DNA from: Hoplostethus atlanticus
Lineage: Eukaryota; Chordata; Actinopteri; Trachichthyiformes; Trachichthyidae
Assembly: GCA_034670405.1 (NCBI GenBank)
Contig: JAXDDX010000003.1
Location: 4,645,001 to 4,709,000 of the forward strand
Direction of reading: 5' to 3'
DNA: 64,000 nucleotides
Part shown: piece after piece, positions 11,789 to 26,200 of the stretch
Position numbering within the stretch: position 1 is the stretch's first letter
How the letters are laid out: the number at the start of each line of letters is the position of its first letter
Translations under genes and position numbers: made by a program
The notes under the pieces: generated by a model
Databases searched by the model: none
Seen by the model: the letters and a program-made list of their open reading frames with translations, nothing else
What the model was told of the DNA's origin: nothing

Positions 11789-14690
11789 CCTGTCTAAGCC
11801 GTGAGATATACGGTCCTCCTTGTGGGAAATCCATTTCATCCATGTTGTAAAATATTGTGATTTTGCTCATATATTTCTTTCACTTGCGTAAATCTTTTCT
11901 TGTGTTGTGATTCAATTTAAGAATGAATTTAACAAATCTGACTTACATGTTATTATTTTTATTTTTTCATTGTCCAAAGACACTAAAAGAGAAAAAGGTT
12001 TTGTGTCATTTCACCCTTTCCTATTCCACCCAGCAGCATTGTCTACTTTTCAGTCAATCTGAGTTTAGCGTCTGAGGCCTCGGTTTCATTTATTGTCTTG
12101 CTGACCAAGCCCCGAACCCTGAACGCCCTAAACAGAAGGATGGCACTCCTGTTATCTGAAAGTGCCTTTTAATAGCACCAGGAGTCCGGGCGTCCCTCGG
12201 GGCCCCTGCTGACAAGAGTCAACACAACGCCGTGCTGCTTTGCAGGTCGTAAACACTCTGTTGACAGTGGTCAGCAGCTTATTATCCTCGGAGCACAGGA
12301 CAGCAAACAATCACCAGCCTGCGGATTCGGAGCCCAAAGCCCTTGTTAACGTGCCTCCTGCCTTTTAGCTCGATATTTTGGTGTTTAAAGTGTCGACCGC
12401 TGGTGTTTTCCTGTCTCTACTGAATGCCGTCTTTTGTTTGCAGCAGGTTTGACACTTGACAAACAGTCTTGAATGTGCTGTAATCCATTGGTATTTGATC
12501 AAGCCCGAAATCAGTGAGGAAACAAAACCTCCTATCAGTTAAATGTGGGGCAGAGGTCGCCGGTGCTTTTGTGTGCTCAATGCTTCTGCTGCTTTTGCTC
12601 TTGGCGAGCGGCGTCCTGAAGCTGGTGTGCCTCAAGAGTGTGGAGTTGGCAGCTCTGCACAGATAAGTGAGTATATACCCCAGGGGGCCAGAGACAGCCG
12701 AACCCTCGGTGGATGAGAAGTGTCTGTGCTGTCAGCTTTAGTTCCCAGCGTGGCCTCTCCTCCTCGCCCCCCGCTCCCTCCCCGCCCCCGAGCCCCTCCC
12801 TGGCCCTTTGTGTGTGGACCCTGCTCCCTGTGGACTCCCCGCTCTCTGGCCTTTCACATGCGACTGTGTCCAATCACCCTGCTCACCCCCCTCTGAACCC
12901 AGAGCCTCTGTCTCCATCTCCAACCAGCCCCTGACCCCGAGAGAGAGAGAGAGAGAGATTGCGGTCAATGAATTGAAGACCCATCTAAAAGGAAAATGTA
13001 TCACTCGTATCAAAGGAGGGGAGGGGGAGAAAAAAAAGAAAGAAAAGCGACTCGGCAGTGTGTGTAGAAAGTAAAAACAAAATACTGCACGTGACACTGA
13101 TAGAAAAGAGATACAGGCAGAAGAAAAAATGAGATAGCAAGTCCAGCTCCTCGGTGAGCAAAAACAGGAGAGCCACCCGTCCTTCGTCAGGCCCATCTCC
13201 GCCGCCTCCTCCTCCGTGTTGTTTTCCCTCTTCCTCCGGTGTCAAGAGGTCCGCCGGTTTGTTGGGCTTGGCCCCCGAACTGCCTGAAGGCCCTCATTTG
13301 GCTGATCCGGCCTCGGGAGGATTGGCTCACACCTTCCACAAGAGTCAGCTGTCAGATGGTGAGCTGCACCTGCTGTCTGAAGCAGGGTGGGCCCGCCGCC
13401 GCCGCCCCGCCATCGCTGGAGCGCATGATTACTGCCTCAGAGATGATTACGCTGTTTACACATGCCCATACGCACAACAGATGACTGTTTCACACACACA
13501 GGCTTTACTCGCCAACTCCCCCCCCCCCCCGCCTCCCCCGCCTCCCCGTGAAGGCATCTCACCTAGTGATGAGGAAATGGTCGGAGCCAACCAACATTCA
13601 ACCCATCCAACCAACAGCTCCCATGCCAAAAATGGCCCATAGCTATTAGCTGTTCAAACATCTCCCTCCCACATAACTTTAATTCAATTGAATAGGCCCA
13701 GTGAGAGCCAGTTTAATCTACAAGGTACAGTGTATTCCACTGCAGGAATGCCTTTGGGGCAGTGTTTGGGCTGAGGTTGTTTTTGCAGTTGCACAGATGA
13801 AGGAAATGTAATGTTAAACAGAAAGGGAGGGTTACTGACAGTCTGTAGTTCGGCTGTAGGGCATACTGTATGGATATTTCTGCTTTACTCTGTTCTTGCT
13901 AATCAAACTTTACTTATAGTACAGCTATGCAACAGTTAGGCTATGTAACTGTAATGAAAAAAAAATAAAAAACACCTGACTAGTGAGGGTTAACACACCT
14001 AAACTCCAACTTGCAGAATAAAGTTTATCCACCTTTTTAGGCTGTAAATGTTTATGATGAACATTCATAGTAGACATCTTTTGTAATTGAAGATGAGGTG
14101 TGGGGAAAACATCATTTACTGCTTTTCTTTTTGAAAATCTAATGGTTTTTGTTTCTAAGGGTGGTTGCTTGCCTTGTTATGATCACTTTCTGGAGGTCTC
14201 CCACCTCTTTATTTATCACTACTGTAACCAGTACTGACAATTGTGAAATTGCACAAAAGGACAGTGAAGCAAATGCACCTTTAGTGTTAGAGTACCTGTA
14301 GGCTGTATTGTCTATCAGCCACTATAACCAGTGAGGTATTGGTAAAAAGAGGTGGGTGACTCATGACCCCCAGCCTGTGATCATAACCACCAAATATGAA
14401 CAAAAATCAATTATATTTTCAGAAAAGCAATCATTTACGCCTTTTCCCCTGTCCTCACATAAAAAAACTACTTTTCAACTGAATCCACATCATTACATCA
14501 GCCTAGAAAAGTGACTTTAGGCGGGTTTACCTGCCATTACATCAGGTAGCGCGAGCAGTGCGCGGGGGTCTTTAAGTGAAAGGAGGAAGGTTTGTACCCC
14601 CTAGTAAGACGGTAAAGCTTGTTAATACACAGTCTATAGGGGCAAACCGCCCCCTCCCTCTCTCTCTCTATTCCCTTCCCACTCTACGAA
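11789..14690. other. non-coding stretch upstream of the candidate cdon first exon
   Basis: No protein exon is recognised. The part at 12100-12370 is of even composition and could be a conserved regulatory element. A short frame at about 12578-12665 begins with a leucine run resembling a signal peptide but ends after about 28 codons without a usable donor. 13,500-13,560 is a C-rich run. Confidence 0.45.
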
Positions 14691-15162
14691 ACGTATTGAG
14701 CTGTAGCGGGGCTGGGACATTCCTGGTTTGACGACCAGCCTCGCCGCTGCCATGATTTGCTGAGCAATTCGACACTGGGTTCAAAGATGTGTGTGTGGAA
14801 GAGACAGTGGTAGAGAGAGGGTGACCGAGAAGGGCTCGAAGAAGAAGTTACAATAACCGGGTTGAGAGAGCGAGCGCACAGGCTCGGGACGCAAAGAAAC
14901 TCAAGACAAACTCTCCACTACCTCGACTACGTAGACTAGGGGGGGAAAGTCGCACCTTGGCTCCGTAGTCTCCGCGGCTTCACCGGTCTGAAAACTCCCT
15001 TTTTTCCTCGCTCCCCCCCCCGACTGTTTTCATGTTCGTCCCGTTGTCTCGCACTTTGAGCCCGTGTCTAATGGAGGGCCCCGTACGGATTTGCCACAAC
15101 AAGAATGCGTTTTGCTGCTAATTCATCCGGCGGCTCGCAGCTTTTACCCTCCTGCACGAGAG
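14691..15162 (+). promoter_or_regulatory. cdon: candidate cdon promoter and non-coding exon 1
   Basis: This purine- and CpG-rich stretch ends in a textbook donor, GAGAG|gtaagttg at 15162/15163. The only strong partner on the same strand is the acceptor in front of the cdon start codon (ttgcag|GATTGCC, exon start 27782), so I read it as the 5' UTR exon of cdon with the promoter inside or just before it. The exact start of transcription cannot be seen; the left boundary given is a guess. No TATA box is evident, which fits a CpG-type promoter. The sequence also contains 'ggacattcctgg', a possible TEAD-type site. Assignment to cdon is inference from splice signals and order. Confidence 0.5.
15071..15121 (+). 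other. short upstream open reading frame in candidate exon 1
   Basis: If exon 1 is as proposed, an ATG at 15071 opens a 16-codon frame ending in TAA at 15119-15121, well before the donor. Such a uORF could dampen translation of cdon. Another ATG at 14752 ends after three codons. Confidence 0.35.
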
Positions 15163-18100
15163 GTAAGTTGCGGATGTGTGGGGCGTCCCGGGGAGGAGAT
15201 GGGTTTTCGGGGGAAGGCTTTCGGTACGCACCGGGGCTGGCTGTGGTTTCTCTTTAAAAAAAAAATACTTTTAATGGTGACATTCAGTAAAGCCGTGATC
15301 CTCCACTGTTGACCAACACACTGCCATGTTTTCCTAACATCGCGTTACGGTAAAAAAGCACAGCAGCGGCACCGAGAGACACGCGCTTTCTGTGTGATAT
15401 GAAATGGGGGCGCCTGTGTACCGAGGCTATATCCATGGATTCAGTTTGCACTATAGGATCTGTCTGTAAACCTCCTGTACTTTGACTCTAAAGCTTTAGT
15501 ATCTATACATATGTACTTTAATGTCCACTAGATTCCTCATTACAGTGGCAATACTTTTATTGTTGAAAATAAGAAAAAAACATGATATAGTTGCCTGTAG
15601 TGTGTTATGTATATATGATGTAGTGTTAATCTCTATTAAATATCACCTGGAGACAGAATAAACCATGTAACCCGTATAAAAGACTTGTTTCACTAACATT
15701 TCTCCATGAAACCAGCAGATTCTGGTTAGTACACCAAGATAACTCAGGATAACATGACCAGTAGCTGTTATCTGTTGCCTACGTGCATTTTGATACAACT
15801 CAGCTTTGTTTTCTCTGAGCTGAATCAAAGAAGAGGCCTAAATATTTGTTTGGTGAATAGCACAGGCTACTTTTTCGAAGGCAGCTACACTAAACTTGCA
15901 TCCCAGTTGAAACCAGATGGCATGCGGGCTGCATTTCTACTTTGAAAGATGAAAGAACATTTTTAGAAATGGCAAATATGTCCCTTGGTTGACACACTGG
16001 TGTCGCAGTCATAAAGGGTGCAAATGGACATTGGCAACAAATATCAGAAACACTACTTTGTTCTAAAGTTATACTTATGGAGCTGCTTTAGGTACAGTTA
16101 ACCACTGTACTGAAACATAGATGCCCCCCAGCCCCCAAGACAGAGAACCTTTATTATTTGACTAATATATGTCATAAATGTTGGTTAATCCACGTGAGTG
16201 TTGCTCTGACATTTGATAAGTTAACAAAATAAATGTAAAAAGCACTATAAAAGGAAGTGTAGTACCTGCCTGGTTAAAAAACACAAACAAAGAAAAACGT
16301 GTAAAAGTACTAGTGGTGGTAAGAGTTGTGTATCTTGTAGTGGTGGATTTTCCTGAGACGATTGTGACACTTTTCTCTTACTTATCTCTTAGTTTTAGTT
16401 TAGTTGCACACATGATCTAAGGATCCCACTTTAACAAGCTCTTAAAAGATACTGTACAGAGAAGAGATGTCACACGTCACCATGGTCTGATCAAGGTAAT
16501 CAAACAGTTTGTACAGTGTTCTTCCTTATTGTCTCCCTTCCACACTTCCTGGAGTACACAACACCTCCTATATGCAATATCTCCTAAAAATAATTGTTTT
16601 TATTTGTCAAACAAATCGTAAAATCATCAGAAGTAGCTCAGGACTGATGTGCTGTAAAACTGTACTTTAGGCACTTTGAAGAGGCTTGTCAACTGAAAAC
16701 CTTGTATTTTGATACCATAAAGCAGTGATTTATATGAGCTATTGTTCTAAACTTTATAACATTGAACAACATTGTTGAAACTGACTTTTCCTTATTTTAA
16801 TAATACAAAAGTAAAGCTAAAATTGTTTACTCCTAAAGTACATTGTGCACCATCAATCATTGTTGCTGTTAGATTGTAAATATTCCTTTTAGCGTCAATC
16901 CAAGATGAGATATTGACTAAGGTGTGTCTGACCAGAAACCAAAACTGTCTGTTAGAATGACAGAGAGAGAGTAAGAGTAATGATGTGGCTACCGAGATAA
17001 GTCCCTCACTTCTTCTTTTTTTTCCCTCAAGCCATTTCCTCCTCGGCCTGCTCTTCGCCCCTATCATCAGAGCTTCACAGGGACTTCTGTTACATAGGGG
17101 CCACGCTCGGAAAACGGGACACTTTAAAAGTTAGCGAGAACAAAGTCTCCAGTCCGTCTCAAATGCAACGTCGTCCAGTCGGTGGGACACACATGGGTGC
17201 CTCCAGATAAAACACTTTCAAGTTCAAACAGTTGCTTGTGCATTGTTGCGTCGGCGGGGGGGGGGGGGGGAGGGACAAGAATACACTTCCGATGGCTTTC
17301 GGATCCTTTCAGTCCTCCCCCCCCGTATTGGGTGAGCTCTCGACAGGCTCGGGGGAGAGAATTGCTTTTTGTGCCTGCAGCTGAGACACTGATGGCATTC
17401 ACATTAGCTTCAACGTATGGATGCATGGGGTATTTTTAGTGTGTGGTATCACTGGCCACTCTTGGTGTGTGGGAGTTTATCCACAGTCAGTATGTATAGC
17501 GAATGGGCTTGAAGGAGACAATGGCCGAGCCGACAGAGTCCTTTTTTGTTTTTTTGTGACTTGTAGAGAAATTAATAAATCATTAGTGTCCCGGCTCTTA
17601 TCATACAGACGTGAACAAAGCACAACTACGCCATTAAGAGTGCTGGAATAATGTTTGAGCGATTAGGGTGCCTGCTAACGATAAACACATGTTGCTGTTG
17701 GAGAGCTATGTTAAGTGGGCAATTTGAACGTAAGCACGTGTAATGATACCAGCCCCTGCACTCATAATGGCTCTCTTGATTTTTCTGACTTTTTTTTTTT
17801 TAATTTATCCACCCCCCCCCCCCTTCAACCTGCACTGACTGGAGACTGAGGGAGGAGATCCATATTGGAGCGACCAATGTGACGAGTGGAAGTTGATCGG
17901 TAGCGACGTGTAGCGGTTGAGGCAGGGCGTGCCTGTCTGTAGCGGGTTGCTTGTGATGAGCATCGATTCAAGGGGAGACGAGTCGTTTCCATCAGGAAGT
18001 GATGTCATAGAGAGGCAGAAGTGACAGTGAGGCAACTTTTGGTCGTCAGGGAAACGTGAATGATGGATTATATGAATGGATGGATGGGAGGAAGCGGGGT

Positions 18101-20922
18101 GGAGGGTGGTCAGGGGTGACAAAAGTGGACTCGGTGTATTTTGGGAGTCACAGCCACCCCCCCTCCCTTTCCTCAGCCATACAGATGTGAGGCCAAGGCA
18201 GCAAACCTCAACCCCTGGCCTGGGAGGGGTGGAGAGTGAACGTTGAGGCTAGCGGCTGAATCACAGCGTGGTTTGGTTGTTTATTTGGGTTTGTGCTCTC
18301 ATCTGTAATATTATTACTCCAAAGGATCAGCTGCTGGCCAGGGCAGACGTTCAGGGAATACCGAGTCATAAAAGAGGGAGAGAAATCTTCATCATCACAA
18401 CATTTTGACCATTTGGAAGGTAGTGGAAGTCGTTTTCCAAATCTGTGCTGCGTAATCCATTTCAGCTCATTTCAGCACAGTAAAGTAGAATTTAGTTGAT
18501 TGCAGTTTGGTTGACCCTCCAGCAAGTACTCACAAACCGAGACCTGGCTGGTTGTGAACTAGTAGTATTGATGCGTAACCCTCCCTGTACTGTCATTGCT
18601 CAGCGATTGAGTCATACTGTAACTTTTTTCCTTCTTTCCTTCCCGTTTGCTAATGCTAGACTTTACTTTGTGAGGTTCAGCTCCCATTCGTCAAGGACAA
18701 ACCCGGAGCTCAAGGTCCATTAGATGGACAGAGGGGAGTTTTGGGCAGCCTGCCAAAGAGTCCCCATGTTTCAAGGAGCCGGGTGGGGGGGGTGGGTGGG
18801 TGCTGAATGACAACACCCAGCAGCCATGCACAGGGGGCCGATGGGAAAGATGGGCAGTTTGAAATTGAGTTCTTCTGACTGCTGGGTTGGTGAGCGCACC
18901 CCGCTGCTGCAGTTTTAACAAAAAAAACCCTGTACTTTATTTTCCACCCTCCATTTCCCTCCCCAAATGCATTCAGGCGACAAGCTGTGTGTGGAATTGG
19001 GCAAATTGAACCTCACAGCCGCGTCGTGCTAGCCAGGCGTACGCAGTAGCTCGAGGTGTCACTCCTGTTTACATGGAGCTGTCATTAGCAGCACTTCTTA
19101 TCTGCTGCTAGCGCACACTGTCATTACTTTAACTACACGCCGCTCATGTCCAGAGTCTTGACAGACGATCTAAACAGTCCGACACCGACTGTCTATACTA
19201 CCCAATCACGTTCCTCCAGGAGGTTACAGATCGGTGTGAGCGCTTTCTCCCCGTACAAGCCGTCCGAGATGTCAACGGTGAGCTGACGGCAGCGCGGTGT
19301 GTATACGCCCCGGCTTTCAACAGATGCTCGTATTGAGTTTCTAAAAAATTCAGAACCTTGAAGAACCTGAAGTAGGATAATGACTTTCGAGAGATTTGAC
19401 AAATGAAATGAGAAACATCGGGGCATAATTGTTAAAGCAAACAAACAGTTTTGGAAGCAGCAGAAACAGATGTTCCAGCCAGCCACTGAATGCAGCGGGA
19501 CGAAGCAAAACGGCTGCAGATAGCAGGGCTGCAATATCTGTTTCCTCTCGTCGATGGTTTGTTGTCTTTAATGTACTATAGACTAAATATATATATATAT
19601 ATATATGTCTGTTTTCTGAGTATGATAAGGGAATGTAAACCAACAGTGTACACATGGTCCTTCAAGGCAAAACACACACTGTCCAGACTGCTGCAGATAA
19701 CTGAAACGCCTCGACAGCAGATGGTCAGGGCCAGTTTGAAGTGAGATAAAAGCACGTGCTATGATATAGACCATGCTTTTTACTGTGGCCAGGCAGTATA
19801 CATGAGTTGGTGGGCTTGAGGAAAAGACCAAAATACCACAGAAACACTGACCGACTATCCTAAGCAGTCTTAAGCACACCGGTGTCTTTTTACCTTTATG
19901 GTCAGAAGTAAGATCAACGACTCTGTGTTATAACCGTGTGTTTGAGTGCGTCCTTTGGCTTGTGTAGTTATAATGTATGTCCCTTCAACACAATGCAGTA
20001 CACCACATGTATGAGAGAGAACCAAAAACACCAGTTCCCTGGGAGGTTTTCAACGTGGCATTTTACACAATACTTGCCTCTCGCCAAAAGCAACTATTTA
20101 TCTTGTAATTGTCGAGCGTTGCACGATGAGCCCCCTCGTTCCCCAGCCTGTGTTTTCATGTCGTTTTTGTTTTTAGCTGCACAGCAAATGAATCTTCCGC
20201 CCCCGGGGGAAGATTTTCAGAGTGAACTCCTGAACCGGACCCTCGCTGACAGCTCTGCTCGCAGTAAAAAGAAAAAGCAGTATTTCAGAACGTACACGGG
20301 GAATTCTGCATCCTCAGCGTCCTTCCTGTTTGCGGGATTCATTTATTTTTCCCCTTCCTGAAATTGACCCTACTAAACGTGCCCGGCTCAGTCCGTCGCC
20401 CCAGCGCGGCCCCGAGAGTTAAGAGTCCTTCTTCTCGAAACTGTGAGTAACCACAGCTTTCTATTTCAAATGCTGAACCAATAAGTCACATCTGACATGG
20501 GTTTCTCCGAACCGGAGTGTGTGTGCTGTTGAAAAGCCGGCGAGAGGATCAGCAAGACTATATTAAGGCAAAACTAGTGGCTGGCACTCCCCTCCGGCTG
20601 ACAAACAGGCTACTTGTTTGAAGGGCTGTTTTTCTCCCAGATCAGAGTGTGAGGCAGTGCGGGTACTGCTGCTGCCTCCGGGCCTGTGGTTACGGGTGCC
20701 ATTTTGGGCCTACACTGCTGGAAGAAGTGGCCCCTCAGGGAGCGATGGAACCCCTTATTTGTAAAAGATATTCAAAGCGAGAGGAAGAATTTAAGGCTTG
20801 AGGATTAAAACACATGGTTGGTAGAGCTTTCGCATTGTTCTACCAATGGGGGCCGAACTATTTTGGACCGAGCTCCCCGGGCTGCGCTCACGCTGCAGGG
20901 CAATTACGCTCAATCCAAATTG

Positions 20923-21380
20923 TGGGTCACATCGGACTTTTTTTTTTTTTTTTTTTTTTGGTGACTGTTCATATGTATTTTAAAGTGGAACCTATATCCG
21001 ATACCGATGTGAACTGTAAGAGATGGTCAAGCTGACCAACATGGAGCTCAGAGACGGCTCTTTATTTGGACTTTGATGTATTTGCGTCATCAGGCAAGAA
21101 ACACCTGTAACAGTTGTTGTCCGTCCCGCGTGAAGTCATACTGTCGCCGCAAAATGATGACAACCGAAGTTCAGGATGTAAACATGACTGGTAAACCATG
21201 GCAACGCGGAAGTCGCACGCCCTGAGAATCAGATTCAGGACCACATATCAATATGGTCTGGATCGGATTTGACTCCATGCCGCTTTTTTGCGGTTCATAT
21301 TAATTTGATATGATTTGTGTCGCTTTTGAGGGAAAGAAACGCGTTGAGACGTTTTCATCTGCAGTGTGAACGTGGCCCGT
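20923..21380. mobile_element. possible hAT-like non-autonomous DNA transposon remnant
   Basis: The right part reads 'ctgcagtgtgaacgtggccc' and the left part 'tgtgggtcacatcggac', wording typical of worn ends of common fish hAT-type elements, and the interior has repeated 'ggatcggattt'-like sequence. The inverted match of the two ends is poor, so the boundaries and even the identity are uncertain. A run of 22 T at about 20938-20959 lies just inside the left end. Confidence 0.3.
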
Positions 21381-21502
21381 GTGCCGCAGGCCTCAATTAT
21401 GCCTCGTGATATATGAAAACACATCCCCGGTATGACTGACTTCAATCAACTGAAATAAATCATTGCCTTTGTGTGAGGTGCCGGTCCTCACCCACAGTAG
21501 CC

Positions 21503-21528
21503 CACACACACACACACACACACACACG
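21503..21528. repeat. (CA)n microsatellite
   Basis: 13 CA units within intron 1. Confidence 0.9.
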
Positions 21529-23182
21529 ATACACAGTGAGTTAGCGTACACTATGGTTGCTGTATTATTGCCGTGTTGTGCTGTTGTCATGAGGTTATGT
21601 TGCTCTTGGCGCCTTCAGGGGCAATATGTCATCTGCCAAACGCCCGTCTCACCTCCAGTGCTGCGCTGAGAGGGCTGGATCCTAAACGCGTAGGGAGGTG
21701 TAATGATTTGACCGAGAGCCAGAAGTGGAAACTCAGACGGCGAGTTTGTTGAAATCTCACCACCCAGTTTGTTTTGCGATGTCTCGATGCCGCACAACAA
21801 GCACGGAGTGTTACAAGGCAAAAACGGGTAAACATTTAGACAAACTAAATAAAGCATTTACAGGCTGTGTTTGGAGCTACGTATTTATCTTCGTGTCCTC
21901 AAATATGTACGTACAAGGGAGCGGGTTTGTTTGTTTGGGTTTTGAAACAGATTTGTGGGATTGGTTGAAGAAGACAAATTATATTTTAACCTTTTACATG
22001 TGTTTGTTTTCGTTTCGTCGCTGGCCGCGTAGCTCGGTTTCTAGCGTCCTGTCTCTTAACCCCCCTCCAAGTAAACGGCCATTGCTCCATTATATTTGCA
22101 CCGGGTCAATTTATCATTTTGAGAGATGAAAATACTGTGTACTGCTTTCTCACGCCTCTCAAGTGACACACAAAGCAGCAGCAGGCACACACCGAGAGCA
22201 ACCCGATTCAGTTTTCTTTTCCTTTACGGTTTCTTTGCAGCACTCTTAGTTTCTTGTTAGTATCTGTTTGGGACACTCTGTCATTTTGTTTTTGTTGTAG
22301 ATGTTTGAAATCGCATTATTTAATGTATGTTTTAGCCTGAAAGTGCTTTTGGGCGGCAGCCAGCGACCCATCTGTAGGAGACTGAGCAGAAACTGTTGTC
22401 TGCGTCTTCAGCGCCTGTTGCCGTAGAGACGTCGGCGGTGATGGAATCCAGGAGAGTTGGGGAGGGATGGGAGGCGGCGCTGAAGGGATGGGGGGGGGGG
22501 GACGAACTGGATCACATCACTGTATAGCCATAGTTCGCAGCCCACACAACGGGGTATGGAAACACAGATAGCATCCTGTGTAAGTGCAAGGAAAATTTTC
22601 ATGACATTTGGCAGTTTTTTCCCCCCTCCCAGCATCAACAGGTTTTCCCATCATCTCTCTAATCAAGGTTGAAAGTGAGGAATGTGAATCCCTAGCCTCC
22701 TCTGCCCAGTGCCACGGCTGCACAATCACACATCGCCTGGCGTGATGAATCAGACTCTTGGCACATGTTGGAGATCAGTGTTATAACACACCCCGCTGGC
22801 GAGAGGGCCTTCTCGGGCATTCCTCCTTTCCATCAGAATTACCTTTGGTCTGCGCAGACGTTCCCCCGTGGGCTGAAAGGCCTGTGAAATCAGCCGGAAG
22901 GGCCCAGGGAGCCCCGACAATGGGGAGCGGTTGTTAGTTACATGCGCTTTGCAATAGGTCTCGAGGTAGCCTTGTGTGGCGGCGATACCCGGGGATCTGT
23001 TTCCAGTGTCCGAGGCCGCTATTGAGTTTCGCCCCTGCGGTTAATCCTGCTGTTCAGGACCTTGGGAAACAACCGCACCCCCCCCACCGCCCTCCGACTC
23101 CCCCACAAATTCCCAGGAAAAACAAGACATTGCAGAACAATCTCCAATTAAGATGGGTCTTACATACTGTACCGCCATTCAG

Positions 23183-23198
23183 TCTCTCTCTCTCTCCT

Positions 23199-23250
<52 letters not shown>
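23183..23250. repeat. (CT)n microsatellite
   Basis: About 68 bp of CT with two short interruptions. It makes low-complexity open frames on both strands (up to 224 codons) that are not genes. Confidence 0.95.
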
Positions 23251-23252
<2 letters not shown>

Positions 23253-26200
23253 CCCTGTTCCTCCTCGCTCCTCTCAGGCTCCCATGCTCTCAGTTCGCTG
23301 TTTGTGTCCTTGGCCAACAGGCCTCGGGGCAGAATTAGCGCTGTCTCCCAGGTCCCGGCCCTGGCACTTTGGGAGGGTTGGGCTTTGGTGAACGGCGATG
23401 GGGGAGGTGAAGGGGGTGGGGGGGTGGGGGGGTTGTGTGCCCTTGGTAAACAGGGCTTTGTGGGATGTGACTGTCTGATCCCTGGGGGCCTCCTTTCATT
23501 CCTCTTCTCGTCTGATCCCACACCATGGCGGTGTCGTCAGGGCTCTGGGACCCGGTCGGCCCCGGCGTCACCCTGCGCCTCCCAGACCACTGCTCCTTCC
23601 TGTGGACGTACAGAGAGACGCCATTGTCTGAACGCAGACCGTCCTTGAAGATGTTTTTTTGCTGCCTCACACTTCATTCCAGTGATTTATTGAGAAGACT
23701 TTCACTAACCTCCAGGATGTGAACATCAGTTTCAGTTTCAGGGCGGATGGTCTAGACCCCTTGAATTTGATTCCCCTTCATGAAACAAAGAGGATTCCTC
23801 TCCTCTCCCTCCCTGGTTCCCTTAGTGCTTTCCAACTCGCGTCTCTCTCTTTCTCTTTTGCTCTCTCTCACTTTCTGACTCTCCCGTTTAACAACATCTC
23901 AGTCTTTAATCAGAGTGAGGTAGCCCAGACCAGAGGCCCAGTGTTTCCACTCATTAGTCTCCTCTCTGTGGCCCCAGGCTGCCTCAGTGGGCTCACCCAG
24001 ACCAATAGCAGCCCATAATGGTCCTCTCTAGTCTGTCCTCTTGGGCGGCTCTGCCCACTTTCTGGGCTTAGCTGATTGCACCATTAATGTAGTGGGCTGA
24101 ACCATTAGGCAGCTTGGCAGATCTGAGATCAGCCATTATCTATACGTCTCTTTTCCCCGAGCCAAAAACGAAGGAGGACAAATGAGTTTTCACCCCCCGA
24201 TGAATGTTTCACCTCTTTACACCCTCATCTCCGTTTACTCCCGTCCCATACATCTTTTGTTCTATTTTTTTCTCTCACATGCCCCACCCCCCACCCCCCC
24301 ATTGTCTCTCATCTTCTTGTTTTGAATTTATCTCTGTCTTCTGTGTCTCTCTCTCTCTCCCCCACCTCTCTCTCTCTCTCTCTGATCGGGGACTGAGGAA
24401 TGTCTGCAGATCCTCTGTCAGAGAGATGAGGGGCGAGTGCCGACAGGTTTGGGGTATAGCATGTGAGTCAGCCTCGGCGCACAGGTCAGATTAGACCATC
24501 ATACCAGAAAAGACTTGCTCGTTCCCTCACACCCCGCTGCTCCCCGACCCGGACGTCTCTATCGGCGACTCCCAGCTTAGTTGCACTCGGTTCCGGACAT
24601 TAGTTGCGTTTTTTTTTTTCTCTTTTCAAACGAGATAAACCTTTCACAGCGCAGGGCCGCCGCTCATACCATATTGATTGCCAGAGCAGTCAGGATGGGG
24701 CTCCTGCTATCTAGGAAGCGGATCAGTGCTGGAGGAGCTTCACGGTGTTTGCTGTTGGCTTTCATTCAGCTGTGCAGTCTTGTGAAGCGGAGAGGCCCGG
24801 CAGGCCCTTTCCTCAGTCAGCAGCACCAGTTGTGACCTGTTCTTCCTCTGCCCTCTGGGCCTTTGATGCTCCGCCGCACTGCTTTTGTCCTTGTTTACCC
24901 AATATGACAGGGATATGGGCCAGCCCCACATGGGGGCAGATGGGGCTTTTAGTAGACCCTGCAGAGAGGAGGCCAAAGAGAAGTGCAGGTGCTAAACCCC
25001 CACCAAGCCTCCCCCCCGCCCCCCCCAAACCCCTTCCCCTACCCCGAGGGCAGCCTGTCAGTGTGTTTATTTTCTCCCGTGTCATCGCCAGGGATCCCTC
25101 TTGTCCTGCGAGGGGGATGGATGGTGTTATTCCCGTGTCTATCCACCGAGTGTTGTGTTACTCTCGGGGCGGTGCCACCTCTATCTGGAGGAGAGCAGGG
25201 CTGTCCGACATGACAGAGTTACTGAGGGAGAGAGGGTGAGGGAGGGATGCAGGTCTTCTCAGAAGGCTGCTCATGTGGGTTTTTTTTCTTCCTCCCTTTC
25301 ACACACTTAAGCCAGGTGTCAGTCAAACGTTTCCCAAACATGCGTGGGTCAAACACCCAAAAAAAAAAGGAGACTTTTCCACTTGAACTCGCTGACACGA
25401 CTCCATTTATTTTCATGAACTGTCCTTCAGTCTGGCACAGTCCGTTTTCTCTGCAGGATGTCTCTGAGCTTTATGGATAGTTGATCCACGCATCTACACA
25501 TAAGTGCAAAAGCAGAGAGTAACAGAAGATCAGACGGGGAGGGGGGGGGGGCGTCTGGAAAACAGGATTTTTCCTAAGTAGTATCGTCTGGTGCCTTGGA
25601 GAAAGAAAGTAGAGGAGCGGACTGAGGGAGTCGGGTGGCTGGCTGGAGATCAGTGCTGGAGGTGGTGGTAGCAGAGGAAGAGGGAGCTCAGGCCGCTCAG
25701 ACTTCATTTGACAGGGGACTTCCCCCTTGGTGAATGGGTATGTTCCTGGGTATGTTCCAGGCCAGCATCAGGATGCTCCTCTAGCGATGAGGGATGGAAG
25801 ATATCCTCACGGTGTCTGTCTCCTCTGAGGCGGCTTCATGGCGGCGGATGTCAGAGGGAAGCCAAACAGATAAGAGGCAGGAATGATGCCCCCTGTGTTT
25901 CCTCGTTGCGCCAGATCAACGGGGCCAGATAGGCAGCCGAGTGTGTTCGTACACGGGCGCCCAGTCAACGCTGGAGTCACCCAACTGCTGCACCCGCCGG
26001 GAGAAAGTAATGGGTTAAAAACGGAGACCGGGAGGGGGGGGGGGAGAGATGAGAGTTAAAATATCAGCTCTGGTTTCCCATCGTGCCGTGTGCCAATGTG
26101 CCCGTCTCTGGCTGTGCGTTTTTTATTGTGCCGTTGTTATTATTGTAATTATATATCATTATTCCGGCAGGGAGAGAAAGATAGTTTCCACTGATGACAT

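Noticed and set aside
12578-12665. Leucine-rich short frame (M followed by seven L) resembling a signal peptide
   Set aside because: Only about 28 codons, stop reached, no convincing donor or downstream exon.
22974-23648. 224- and 155-codon frames around the CT microsatellite
   Set aside because: Serine/leucine and arginine/glutamate runs come from (CT)n; no domains.
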